From contig JAJTEM010000006.1 in the NCBI GenBank assembly GCA_021299735.1, positions 105,669 through 169,668 on the forward strand: a stretch of 64,000 nucleotides of DNA. The letters run 5' to 3'. The notes under the pieces are model-generated. The model did not search any database and had not been told where the DNA came from. It saw only the letters and a program-made list of their open reading frames with translations. The DNA comes from Burkholderiales bacterium. GTDB taxonomy: Bacteria; Pseudomonadota; Gammaproteobacteria; Burkholderiales; Burkholderiaceae_B. The translations under genes were made by a program, and so were the position numbers. This document shows positions 1 to 10,269 of this stretch, piece by piece (the stretch's first letter is position 1; every line of letters begins with the position of its first letter).

Positions 1-1110
1 CTTTTCGCTTTTACGCCCACATTCAGGGTTGCTGGAAATGGTGACGTCATTGCGAGTGGTTACGTTCAAGCCACGGCGTTTAACGTCAGTTCAGATCGCC
101 GGTTGAAAAATAACATTGCCGTGCAAGATACAGATTCGATGCTAGATCGTTTGGGCAAGATCAACACTTACAGCTATGGCTACACTGCGAACCCCGAAAT
201 TGGCCGTCGTATCGGTGTAATTGCCCAGGAATTGCAAAGTCTTTTCCCCGAAGCCGTGGCCACACGTGCCGATGGCATGTTGTCTGTCGATTACAACGCC
301 TTGGGCGCCATGGCCGCTGCAGGTGTTGGTCAGTTGAATAAAAAGTTTATCGGCCTGGATAAAAAAGTAACAGAGCAGGGCGAAAAGCTGACCCAACTCG
401 ATGCCAAAGTTTCGGGCCATAACACCCGAATTGAAGCGCTCGAGGGTTGGAAAACCGATGCTGTTGCGCGCATGGACAACATGCAAAGCGCCATTGACCT
501 GAACATTCAAAAAATTGCGGACAATGCAGTGGCCATTCAAACCAACGCCAAAGCGATTGAGCGGCTTGACGATGCATTGCTCACCCTGGATGGCACAGTC
601 AAAGGCAACACCGAGGCGATTGGTAATATCAACGCACGTTGGGCACGCAACTTCAGTGCATCTGAAGATGGTTCGCTGTTGACTGTAAACGCAGTGGAAC
701 TAAAGGTGAGCAATTTTACCACTCAAAAAATGCGAGCCAACTCTGTTTACACCCAAAGGCTTGAAGCTGAAATAGCAAAAATTGCCGAACTGGAAGTTAA
801 TAACCTGCGCACCAACAGCGCCGTGGCTAACACCGTACAGGCCGAGCAGGTTAATACCGGTTCTGTGCAAGTGTATGCTGGGGTTGGAATGCCAGCGTTG
901 TTGTTTGCCGCCAAGGCTGATGGGCACTACACCGTCAGCACCAGTGCGTTAGATGGCAGTTATGCCACAGCCACTGTAATTGTGAATGCGGGGCAGGCGC
1001 AGGTTATTCCTGCGGCCAGTAAGGGAATTGAGCTGATGGCCGAGGGCAATATGGTGAAAGTGATCGCCGCCGGCAAGACAATCAAAGCCAGCTGGATTAA
1101 GATGGGTTGA
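1..1110 (+). CDS. C-terminal part of a tail-spike/adhesin-like protein with peptidase S74 (intramolecular chaperone) domain; 5' end lies outside the window
   Basis: Frame +1 is open from base 1: ...VIASGYVQATAFNVSSDRRLKNNIAV...; SSDRRLKNNI and IGVIAQELQSLFPEAV are S74/endosialidase-chaperone motifs; coiled-coil-like region follows. Confidence 0.8.
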   Translation, partial: LFAFTPTFRVAGNGDVIASGYVQATAFNVSSDRRLKNNIAVQDTDSMLDRLGKINTYSYGYTANPEIGRRIGVIAQELQSLFPEAVATRADGMLSVDYNALGAMAAAGVGQLNKKFIGLDKKVTEQGEKLTQLDAKVSGHNTRIEALEGWKTDAVARMDNMQSAIDLNIQKIADNAVAIQTNAKAIERLDDALLTLDGTVKGNTEAIGNINARWARNFSASEDGSLLTVNAVELKVSNFTTQKMRANSVYTQRLEAEIAKIAELEVNNLRTNSAVANTVQAEQVNTGSVQVYAGVGMPALLFAAKADGHYTVSTSALDGSYATATVIVNAGQAQVIPAASKGIELMAEGNMVKVIAAGKTIKASWIKMG

Positions 1111-1189
1111 TGAATTCGCGAATTGGCTGGTTGACAATCAATCGGTTTCGGGTAAGGTTGAGTTCCTCAACCCCGCGCGCGCAAACAAC

Positions 1190-2350
1190 ATGGCAACAAA
1201 AATGGAGGCCTTCCCGGCCCCGGATCAAATAAAAAACGCAGCACCCAAAACAGAAGAACTGCAAACCGAAGAATTGGCTGAACTGGCAGCTGTGGATCCC
1301 GGCCTTATTAAGCAGGCCCGCCAAAAGCAAACTGTGCTTGTCACGGGGCATGCAGGCTTCATTGGCTTTCACACAGCGAAGGCACTGCTGGAGCGCGGAG
1401 ACAAAGTGATTGGCTTTGATTCCCTGAACAGCCACTACGACACCCGGCTTAAGCGCGAACGCCTCACCATGCTGGATGAAATTGCAAAGGCCACTGGCAG
1501 CAAATACCACACAGTGCGTGCCGACCTTTGCGACAGCACGCAATTGCATGAATGCCTTGAAACTTACAAGGTACAGCGGGTTATTCATTTGGCAGGGCAA
1601 ACCGACAAATTTTTATCGCACGACAAACCCGCCGAGTGCGTTCAAAACAACATCAACAGTTTTGTATCGCTGCTGGAAGCATGCAGGCATTTTAAAATTC
1701 ACCATTTAACCTACGCCAGTAGCCATGCTGTTTACGGTGCGGGTTTTCAAAAGCCCATGAGCGAACGCGACAGTGCCAACCACCCTCAGCGGTTGGATGC
1801 AGCAACCCAGCGTGCCTGCGAGTTAATGGCGCATTCTTACAGCCACTTGTTTAAACTGCCAACCACAGGTTTGCGGTTTTTTTCGGTGTACGGCCCGTGG
1901 GGCAGGCCAGATTCCGTGCTGTTTGCTTTCACCAAGCGAATTCTGGAAGGCAAGCCCATTCAAATTTACAACGACGGCAGCAACACCCGCGACTACACCT
2001 ATATTTCTGATTTGGTTGAGGCTGTATTGCGCGCAAGCGACACCCCGGCCGAGCCTAACCCTGTTTGGCTGGTGGAAGCACCCGACCAAGCCACCAGCAA
2101 TGCCCCTTGGCGAATATTGAATGTGGGCAACAGCTTGCCCGTGTCGATTGAAGAATTGATCGCAGCGCTTGAACATGCGCTGGATAAAACCGCGATCAAG
2201 GAATACATCACAGGCCCAATTCTTGAAAAAAGCCAAAGCTGTGCCGATGTTAGCGCCTTGCAACAGGCCACCCAGTTCAGGCCTTCCACCCAGTTGGCTC
2301 AAGGTATTGCGGAATTCGCGGCCTGGTACCGCATGTACCATCAGGTGTAA
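1190..2350 (+). CDS. NAD-dependent epimerase/dehydratase (UDP-glucuronate 4-epimerase-like), catalytic motif altered
   Basis: TVLVTGHAGFIGFHTAKALLERGDKVIGFDSLN Rossmann motif; TTGLRFFSVYGPWGRPD; the YxxxK position reads DAATQ. Confidence 0.85.
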   Translation: MATKMEAFPAPDQIKNAAPKTEELQTEELAELAAVDPGLIKQARQKQTVLVTGHAGFIGFHTAKALLERGDKVIGFDSLNSHYDTRLKRERLTMLDEIAKATGSKYHTVRADLCDSTQLHECLETYKVQRVIHLAGQTDKFLSHDKPAECVQNNINSFVSLLEACRHFKIHHLTYASSHAVYGAGFQKPMSERDSANHPQRLDAATQRACELMAHSYSHLFKLPTTGLRFFSVYGPWGRPDSVLFAFTKRILEGKPIQIYNDGSNTRDYTYISDLVEAVLRASDTPAEPNPVWLVEAPDQATSNAPWRILNVGNSLPVSIEELIAALEHALDKTAIKEYITGPILEKSQSCADVSALQQATQFRPSTQLAQGIAEFAAWYRMYHQV

Positions 2351-2500
2351 AAAGGTGTAATACCGCTCAGTGTTAACTTAGTGTCGCCAATCCGACACTA
2401 TCGGTACATCTAATTCCTGTCATCTTCCAGTAACAAGAAGATACAAACACAAATCCACAAGGCCCTTGTTCAAACAGGGCGGAGATGGCAGGAGACTCTC

Positions 2501-4639
2501 ATGACTGTAGTGCCCTTCAACAAACTGTTGTCAGTCGCTTTTATTTGTGCCACTTTGGGCCTCGCAGCCTGCGGCAGCGACGACACCCCAACGGCCGTGG
2601 CTGGCCCAGGCAACAACCCCACCAGCCCCAACCAGCAGACTGAAGTGGCCACCGTTGTGGTCGCTAACTTTCAAAACCCCGATGCAGTACAGCGGCAGTT
2701 CACCGCCACAGCCTGTAGCGACAATGCAAACCAGCCACGCGCGGGCGGCAACAGCTACAGTGTCAACTTGCAATCAGCCAGCGGGCACAACATTGCATTT
2801 ACCGTGTTCGAACCGGCAGAATTCAATTGCAAACTGGGTAACCCGCTGGTGCTTGAAGGTCACGGCTATGGTGGTGCACGTGCCACCAGCCCACGTGGAA
2901 TCATGAACGATTTGATTCAGGCTGGCGCAGGCGTAATCAGCATTGACCAACGCGGGTTTGGTGAAAGCGGTGGCACTGTGCGGGTTCTTGATCCCGATTT
3001 TGAAGGGCAAGACTTGCTCCAAATTTTGGATTGGGCCGAGAACAACCTGGACTGGTTGCGCTACGCCAGCGCCAATCCTTCAAACAAGCAAACCGCAGGC
3101 AACCGCAAATTCAATATGGTTGCAGGTGCCACGGGTGGCAGCTACGGTGGTGGCTACCAGTTGTTGATTCACAACATCGATCCACTCAAGCGCCTGGACG
3201 CGCTAACGCCCGACATTGCCTGGAACGACTTACGTTACAGCTTGAACCCCGGTGGTGCGTATGGCATTCAAAACTTTGCACCAGCCGAGGGCAATATCAA
3301 ACCCACCGGCACGGTAAAGTCGGGCTGGGCATTGTTGTTGGTGGCAGGTGGTGAAAGCGGTTCGCTGCAACCCAAACTGCAAGCTGGCAACCCCATGGCT
3401 TTGCAAACCAGTGGGCAAGACGCTCTAATTCGCGAAACTTTGTTGCGCGGTGCCACAGCCAACCGTTTTCCGGCAGGTGCACTTGAGTTTTTCCGATACC
3501 ACAGCCCTAGTTACTGGTGCGATACCGAGGCACCTGGCGCACAAACCTTCCTGCAAAGTGAAGTGGTGCCAGGCTTGGCCCAGAAAAAGCCTGACCCCGT
3601 TGACATTCTTTTTACCCAAGGATTCAGGGATACGCTGTTTAATTTTAACGACGCATTCCACAACTTCGGTTGTTACCGCGCGCTGGAAGACGAGCAGGGC
3701 AAGAAGGCCGATGTTCGTCTGCTTACCCACCAAAGTGGTCATATTTTGCCATTGTCGCCTTCGATGGTGCCTGGCCTTGCTGACTTGGCAGAGCAGGGCG
3801 CACAAAATGGTTTGAATGAAATTGAATTCCAGAAACCTGCTGGCCCTTTTGCCTGTGGCGCACTAAGCATTCCTGAGGCGCAGTTCGCATTTCTAGTTGA
3901 AAAGCTGTTCACGCAGCAAGAAGTGGCAGCCATTAAAAACAGCAGCCAATCCAACGCTTTCTCAACTTTGGCTGCTAGCAAAGGCAAGGTTTGCCTTAGC
4001 CTGAATGACGATGTGGGCCAAGTCACAGCCACTGAAAATGCAGCAGTGTGGGTTGATGAAAGCATCTTATTCACCAAGTTGGGACCGAAGGCCAAAGGGC
4101 AGGTAACCAACAGCAATATTCAGCCCGTTGCGATTGATTTCACCCCGGGTGCCGACCCTTTGAATGCACTGAGCAGTGCAGCAACTGGTGTTTTGCGTTA
4201 TCCATTTGCACCTGCGGTTATGCCAATTCAACTGCCTGCAGGCATAAACACTGTGGCCGGTATTCCAACCGCCACATTGGAAATTGCACCACCCGCCGAC
4301 ATGTTAATGAACCCGGTGTGTTCAGAGATTTATTCAGCCACAGCCATGTCGCCATTTGGCTTGGTCGGGCTCGAGCCAGGCTGTGATCCCATGCTGTTCA
4401 TCGGCCTGGGCGTGAATCGAAATGGTGCATGGCGCCTGATCGACGACCAGGTTACGCCCATTCGCGGCTTCGGCAAGCGCCATGTGGAAATGACGGGCGT
4501 GGCCGAACGTTTGGCTCAAGGAGAAACTTTGGGTTTGCTGGTTTATGGGTACCACCCGCAGTATCTGATAACTGGCTCCCGCGACCTTGTTACTCCATTG
4601 GTGGCGTTGCGAGGCACCTTGAACTTACCCACCTTGTAA
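2501..4639 (+). CDS. alpha/beta-hydrolase (CocE/S15-like) lipoprotein
   Basis: Lipobox-like LGLAACGSDD, LEGHGYGG...DQRGFGESGG, nucleophile-elbow-like GGSYGG. Confidence 0.65.
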   Translation: MTVVPFNKLLSVAFICATLGLAACGSDDTPTAVAGPGNNPTSPNQQTEVATVVVANFQNPDAVQRQFTATACSDNANQPRAGGNSYSVNLQSASGHNIAFTVFEPAEFNCKLGNPLVLEGHGYGGARATSPRGIMNDLIQAGAGVISIDQRGFGESGGTVRVLDPDFEGQDLLQILDWAENNLDWLRYASANPSNKQTAGNRKFNMVAGATGGSYGGGYQLLIHNIDPLKRLDALTPDIAWNDLRYSLNPGGAYGIQNFAPAEGNIKPTGTVKSGWALLLVAGGESGSLQPKLQAGNPMALQTSGQDALIRETLLRGATANRFPAGALEFFRYHSPSYWCDTEAPGAQTFLQSEVVPGLAQKKPDPVDILFTQGFRDTLFNFNDAFHNFGCYRALEDEQGKKADVRLLTHQSGHILPLSPSMVPGLADLAEQGAQNGLNEIEFQKPAGPFACGALSIPEAQFAFLVEKLFTQQEVAAIKNSSQSNAFSTLAASKGKVCLSLNDDVGQVTATENAAVWVDESILFTKLGPKAKGQVTNSNIQPVAIDFTPGADPLNALSSAATGVLRYPFAPAVMPIQLPAGINTVAGIPTATLEIAPPADMLMNPVCSEIYSATAMSPFGLVGLEPGCDPMLFIGLGVNRNGAWRLIDDQVTPIRGFGKRHVEMTGVAERLAQGETLGLLVYGYHPQYLITGSRDLVTPLVALRGTLNLPTL

Positions 4640-4724
4640 AATTTAATGCCATAATCCGAATACGAGTTAATTATTTGCAGCGCCCACTTATCGTGGGCGC
4701 AATTATTTTCAGTACAAATTTCCA

Positions 4725-5384
4725 GTGAAAAACCAGGCCAAAGCGCAAGCTGTAGAAAATACCCAAGGTGTACGCCCTGCCATGCAGGCGCGCAGCCTTA
4801 AAAAACGGCACGACCTGCTGAAAGCCGGACGAAAGCTGTTGCACACACGTGTACTTGAAGAAATTTCCATCAAGGACATTTGTTCCGAGGCTAGTTGCAC
4901 CGTCGGCTCGTTTTACAGTCGCTTTGAAGACAAAGAAAGTTACTTCGATGCCTTAATCGCCGAAAGTTGCCAGGAATTGCTGATGAGTGCCGCCAGCCAG
5001 TTTGATGATCGAAACTGGGTGGGCGTGGGTGGCCAACAAATTTGCGATGAAGTGGTCAGCTTTTTAGTAAGTATTTTTCAGGGTGAATACAGCTCAATTT
5101 TAACCGAGGCCTTTATTCGCGAATCCAAAGGCTTCATCGAATCCACACCCATGCGAGACGTGGGTTTTGGTTTTATCTCCACGGTGTCAAAGCCTTTGTT
5201 GCCGCACATCGACAGCACTGTTCACCCAGACCCCTTGCGTGCCTTGGCGTTTGCCATCCAGGTGGTGTACGGAGCCCTTCACAACGCCCGCTTGCGCGAC
5301 TCGGGCCCTGTCAAATTTCGCACTCCAGAATTCGAAACGCGAATTCAGAATGTGGTAAGCAGATACCTCGGAATCAAGTCCTGA
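4725..5384 (+). CDS. TetR family transcriptional regulator (GTG start)
   Basis: N-terminal HTH pattern RKLLHTRVLEEISIKDICSEASCTVGSFYSRFEDKESYFDAL typical of TetR. Confidence 0.85.
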   Translation: MKNQAKAQAVENTQGVRPAMQARSLKKRHDLLKAGRKLLHTRVLEEISIKDICSEASCTVGSFYSRFEDKESYFDALIAESCQELLMSAASQFDDRNWVGVGGQQICDEVVSFLVSIFQGEYSSILTEAFIRESKGFIESTPMRDVGFGFISTVSKPLLPHIDSTVHPDPLRALAFAIQVVYGALHNARLRDSGPVKFRTPEFETRIQNVVSRYLGIKS

Positions 5385-5489
5385 CAAGCCCTGTAGTGAA
5401 ATTACTACTAAATTGCGAGTATTGACAATTCGAGCAACATTTCATGTTACTCCGGTGGTACATTTTTAGATAAGGCGCTCTAAATAAAC

Positions 5490-5509
5490 AAAACTGTAAT
5501 TACGGTTTT
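5490..5509. promoter_or_regulatory. 20-bp near-perfect palindrome AAAACTGTAATTACGGTTTT between tetR and the DUF1302 gene
   Basis: Read directly; one mismatched pair (T/G). Followed by ATTTTTT, so either operator or terminator. Confidence 0.5.
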
Positions 5510-5760
5510 ATTTTTTCGCAGGCTGCTTTACACTAAGTAAAAATTAGCAAAAAGCATCAACAAAGATGCAACAACCGGAGGTGACATGTCTTACTTTTCT
5601 CAAGGTTCCCGAAGTTCCCCACGAAGTTGATTCGTGCCTGTTGCAGGCCGGAACAACTATTCGATTTTTAAGTTGATTTTCCGACATCCTCAGTCTTGGG
5701 GCTGTTCGGTATTAGCAGGTGAGTTGCGCCTGCACACTCGACAATTATTTGGGGGCTACA

Positions 5761-7616
5761 TGAACAAACATTCTTTTACTAAAACAAAAACCAGTGTTGC
5801 AGTTCGCAACATGATTGCAGTGGGGTTGTTTGCCGCCGCTGTAATGCCCGTGCAAGCAGCTAATTTTCAGCTGGGTGATTTCGACCTGAGCGTGAACTCC
5901 ACAGTATCCGCCGGTACCAGTTTCCGTATTGAAGGACAGGACCCGGCGCTGGTGTCTGCCAACAATACAACGGCAGGTGGTGTTCGGGGCAGGGGGCTAT
6001 CAAACACCGGAGATGACGGCAACTTGAACTTTCAGAAAGGCGATACGTTTTCTTCAATTATCAAAGGTGTTCATGATTTTGAGTTGAAGAAAGATAACTA
6101 CGGTTTCTTCAGCCGTGTGAAGTGGTTCTACGATTACACCCTGAGTAAGAAAGACGTGTTCCACGGCCATGAGCCTACGAGCAACAGGCAAAACCAGCGT
6201 CTCGAAGACAGTGGCTTTCATCCATACGCCCGTTTCGATGGCATCGATTTGCTTGACGCATTTGGTTATGTCAACACCACCGTTGGTGGCATGCCACTCG
6301 ACTTGCGTTTGGGCAAGCAGGTTATTAGCTGGGGTGAAAGCACATTTATTCTCAGCCCGATTGCCGGCCTGAATACAGTAGACGTTTCAGCTTTCCGCCG
6401 CCCCGGCGCTGAGTTGAAAGAAGGCTTTACGCCCGCTGAAATGTTGTATGCCAACCTCGGCCTTACCGACACCACAAGCCTGGAAGGTTTTGTACAACTG
6501 AAGTGGCGCAAAACAGTGCCCGAAGGATGCGGTACTTACTTCTCGTCATCAGACTTCGCAGCCGATGGTTGCGCACGTCTGGCATTTGGTGGCTCCGCTG
6601 CAAGTCCAAGAGATGGTCTTCAATTTGGCTCAACTTTTGTAGGCCGTGTCCAAGATCGCCAGCCCGATGACGGCGGGCAGTTTGGTTTGGCTTTGCGCAG
6701 TTACTTCGAAGAACTGGACGCAGAGCTGGGTGTTTATGCCCTGCAATATCACACTCGTTTGCCACTTGCCAGTTTGAGCAAAGGTGCTTTGGGTAATGCG
6801 TTTTTTAACCCCAACTTGGCGCCTGGAACCCCAGGCGCAGGTTTTGGAAACACCTTCGGTCCTGGTTCAGGTTCCGGCTACGTCATCGATTACCCTGAAA
6901 ATCAGCAGGTATTCGGCGCAAGTTTTGCAACCAACGTGGGTGGGTGGGCTTGGTCTGGTGAAGTTTCCATGGCCAAGGATCAAGCCATTCAAATCAATGC
7001 GAATGATTTATTGGCTGCAGGCTTGACCAACGGAGCGCCTGGCAGCGCGCCGGCTGCTTTGACTCAGCGAATCAACAGCGCACCCAACAACAGCATTGTG
7101 AATGGCTTTGATCGTTTTGATGTAACCCAAATTCAAAACACATTCATCAAAACTTTTGACCGTGCATTGGGTTCAAGCCAGGTGGTGTTGGTTGCAGAAG
7201 CCGCTGCCGTATTTGTAGACGATCTGCCAGAAGTGACTACCAGCAACGCAACATCAGGCATTCGCTACGGTCGTCAGGCGGTGTTCGGTTCTGCTGGCGC
7301 CAGCCAGGACAAGAATGGTTTTGTGACCGAGTTTGCTTGGGGTTATCGCCTGCGCACGCAAGCCACTTATCGTGATGTGTTCCTGGGCATTGACTTGATT
7401 CCAAGCCTGGCTTGGTCTCATGACGTAGATGGTTATTCACCAGAACCTGGCCAGGCGTTTAACGAGGGCCGCCAATCAGTCGGCTTGGGCTTGGGCTTTG
7501 AGTTTGATGCAAACACAAAGGCATCAATCAATTACACCACGTTCACCAATGCTGCCAATTACGATGTGCTTCGCGACCGCGACTTCATATCGTTAAGCGC
7601 ATCCTACTCATTCTAA
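5761..7616 (+). CDS. DUF1302 family outer-membrane protein
   Basis: ORF 5634-7616; likely start ATG 5761 (MNKHSFTKTKTSVAVRNMIAVGLFAAAVMPVQAANFQLGDFDLSVNSTVSAG), signal peptide then DUF1302-like sequence ending in ISLSASYSF. Confidence 0.8.
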
Positions 7617-7643
7617 GAACAGAGACACACTGGAGGAATTTTT

Positions 7644-9011
7644 ATGTTGAAGTTTCAAACAAAACTCACAGCACTGGCTCTGGCAAGCTTGTTTGCTGTG
7701 GGCACCGCGCAAGCGGCTGTCAGCGCGCAAGAAGCGGCAAAGCTGGGCACAACCCTGACTGAATTTGGCGCAGAAAAAGCGGGCAATGCAGCTGGTACCA
7801 TTCCTGCCTACACAGGCGGCCTTACCAAGGCACCTGCGGGCTACAAGGCGGGCCAGCATCTCGTTGACCCATTCGCCAATGAAAAGCCTTTGTTTACCAT
7901 CACTGGTGCAAATGCTGAACAGTACAAGGCCAACCTGTCGCCAGGCCAGCTGGAAATGCTGAAAAAATACCCCACATTCAAAATGAATGTGTACAAAACC
8001 CACCGCAGTACGGCTTACCCAAAGAAAGTTTTGGATGCGGCCAAGAAAAACGCAACCAACGCGAAAACTGAAAACGATGGTAATTCGGTGGTGGGTTTTG
8101 AGCAGGCTATTCCATTCCCGATTCCGCAAAACGGTGTGGAAGTGATCTGGAACCACCTGACACGTTACCGCGGCGGCGCGGCCAAGCGCGATTTCGTGCA
8201 GGTGCCTGTTGAACGTGACGGCACCTTCATCGTCAACCGAATTGAAGACACGCTGGTGTTTCCCCGTAACCTGCCCAATTTCTACAAAGCTGGTGAAGAT
8301 GAAAACATTAACTTCTACTTTTATCAAATCCTGAAAAGCCCTGTTTCTGTATCGGGCAACGTGCTGTTGGTTCACGACACACTTGACCAGGTAAAAGAGG
8401 GGCGTCGTGCCTGGCAGTACAACGCAGGTCAACGCCGTGTACGCCGTGCACCCCAGGTGGCATACGATTCACCAGGTACAGCAGCTGACGGTTTGCGTAC
8501 AACCGACAACTACGACCTGTACAACGGCGCACCCGACCGTTACGAGTGGAAGTTGAAGGGCAAGAAGGAAATGTACATTCCATACAACTCCTACCGTTTG
8601 GCCAGCAACAAACTGACTTACAAGGAAATTCACCAACCGCTGCACATGAACCCAGAGCACCTGCGCTACGAGTTGCACCGTGTGTGGGAAGTGGAAGCAA
8701 CCTTGAAAAGCGATGCACGCCACATTTACGCCAAGCGTGTGTTCTTCGTGAACGAAGACAACTGGCAAGCCGCCATCATCGACCATTACGATGGCAAGGG
8801 CGCATTGTGGCGCGTGGCTGAAGCCCACAGCCTTCAGTACTACAATGAAATGGTTCCTTTCTACGCTGCTGAAGCCTTGTACGATTTGCAAGCAGGCCGA
8901 TACCTCACCATTGGTTTGACCAATGAAGCGGAACAGCCTTTCGTATTCGACTTCACGCCAGACCGCGCCAACTACACACCGGCCGGCCTGCGTCGACTCG
9001 GCGTTCAGTAA
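7644..9011 (+). CDS. DUF1329 family outer-membrane lipoprotein-sorting-like protein
   Basis: Signal peptide; sequence features such as RRVRRAPQVAYDSPGTAADGLRTTDNYDLYNGAPDRYEW and YIPYNSYRLAS typical of DUF1329. Confidence 0.85.
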   Translation: MLKFQTKLTALALASLFAVGTAQAAVSAQEAAKLGTTLTEFGAEKAGNAAGTIPAYTGGLTKAPAGYKAGQHLVDPFANEKPLFTITGANAEQYKANLSPGQLEMLKKYPTFKMNVYKTHRSTAYPKKVLDAAKKNATNAKTENDGNSVVGFEQAIPFPIPQNGVEVIWNHLTRYRGGAAKRDFVQVPVERDGTFIVNRIEDTLVFPRNLPNFYKAGEDENINFYFYQILKSPVSVSGNVLLVHDTLDQVKEGRRAWQYNAGQRRVRRAPQVAYDSPGTAADGLRTTDNYDLYNGAPDRYEWKLKGKKEMYIPYNSYRLASNKLTYKEIHQPLHMNPEHLRYELHRVWEVEATLKSDARHIYAKRVFFVNEDNWQAAIIDHYDGKGALWRVAEAHSLQYYNEMVPFYAAEALYDLQAGRYLTIGLTNEAEQPFVFDFTPDRANYTPAGLRRLGVQ

Positions 9012-9080
9012 TCGGCAGTCAATCAGGCTACAAGGGGGCATGGTCCTTTTGTAGCCTTTTTCATTTTCAAAGGATCTTCA

Positions 9081-10253
9081 ATGTTTCTCCGGAATCGTTT
9101 TTCCAACAAAGCGGCCTCAACGCTGTTGGTAGGTGCCATGCTGAGCGCGGGTTTAATAACATATGGCAGTTTGTCCACTGCCAAGGTTGATCTTCTTCAA
9201 ATACAGGCAATCCCCAGCGTAAATGCAACCCGCTCCTTGCTGATTGATGTGGAACGTGTTGGCAAAAATTTGTTTGCAGCTGGCGAGTTCGGTCAAATTT
9301 TGAAAAGCGAAGACAACGGAAAAACCTGGGTGGCGGGCAAGGTACCTGTGTCGGTCACCTTGACTTCCGTGGCGTTTGCCAATGATGCACTGGGCTACGC
9401 AGTGGGCCACGATGGCGTGGTATTGAAAACTGAAGACGGCGGCGTGAACTGGAAAAAGTTAATTGACGGCGCAACCATTAACCAGTTCGTACTCGACATT
9501 GTTCAGGCCAAAGCGGATGCACTGCAAGAACAAGTAGACAACTTGCCCGAGAATGCACCTGCTGATGTACGTGAGGCACTTGAGGTGGCTGCCGAAGAAG
9601 CCACGTTTGTAGTGGATACCGCGCAAGGTGATCTGGATGTGGGCCCATCCAAACCTCTGCTGGATGTCATTGTGAATGGCAACGGCAATGTGTTTGTGGC
9701 CGGCGCTTACGGTCAGTTGCTGAAAAGCACCGACCAGGGCGCTACCTGGGTGTACCTGGGCGACCGCACCAACAACCCCAACAATTACCACTTGAACACC
9801 ATGTTGCTTTCCAAAACAGGTGAAATCTGGGTAGCTGGTGAGCAGGGCACCGTGTTGGTAAGCGCTGATGAAGGCGAAACCTGGACCAATAAAAAAATTG
9901 ATTACGATGGCTCAGTGTTCGCACTGCTCGAAGCGCCCGATACCCGCACCATGGTTGCTGTTGGTTTGCGCGGCCATGCATTCCGTTTGCCCTTTGGCAC
10001 AGATCAATGGGAAGAAGTGAATACCAACTTGCGCGAAACTTTTAGCGGCGCAACCGTGCTGGCCGATGGTTCAATGGTGGTGGTGGGTTCGCGTGGAATT
10101 TTGGCGCGCAGCACTGACGACTTCCGCACCATACAGGTAGCACGTCGTTCCGACAAGTTGCCTTCTGCAAGCGTTGTGCAACTCAATGATCAGGAAATTC
10201 TGTTGGCGGGTTTGCGTGGTTTCAAAACCTTGCCCCTGTCTGAATTCAAATAA
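9081..10253 (+). CDS. YCF48-related/BNR-repeat protein
   Basis: Repeated FAAGEFGQILKSEDNGKTW, VFVAGAYGQLLKSTDQGATW, WVAGEQGTVLVSADEGETW. Confidence 0.8.
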   Translation: MFLRNRFSNKAASTLLVGAMLSAGLITYGSLSTAKVDLLQIQAIPSVNATRSLLIDVERVGKNLFAAGEFGQILKSEDNGKTWVAGKVPVSVTLTSVAFANDALGYAVGHDGVVLKTEDGGVNWKKLIDGATINQFVLDIVQAKADALQEQVDNLPENAPADVREALEVAAEEATFVVDTAQGDLDVGPSKPLLDVIVNGNGNVFVAGAYGQLLKSTDQGATWVYLGDRTNNPNNYHLNTMLLSKTGEIWVAGEQGTVLVSADEGETWTNKKIDYDGSVFALLEAPDTRTMVAVGLRGHAFRLPFGTDQWEEVNTNLRETFSGATVLADGSMVVVGSRGILARSTDDFRTIQVARRSDKLPSASVVQLNDQEILLAGLRGFKTLPLSEFK

Positions 10254-10269
10254 CGGACACCATACAACA

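Noticed and set aside
7608-8432. 274-aa minus-strand ORF opposite the DUF1329 gene
   Set aside because: Antisense to a well-supported coding gene, with Cys/His-rich low-plausibility composition.
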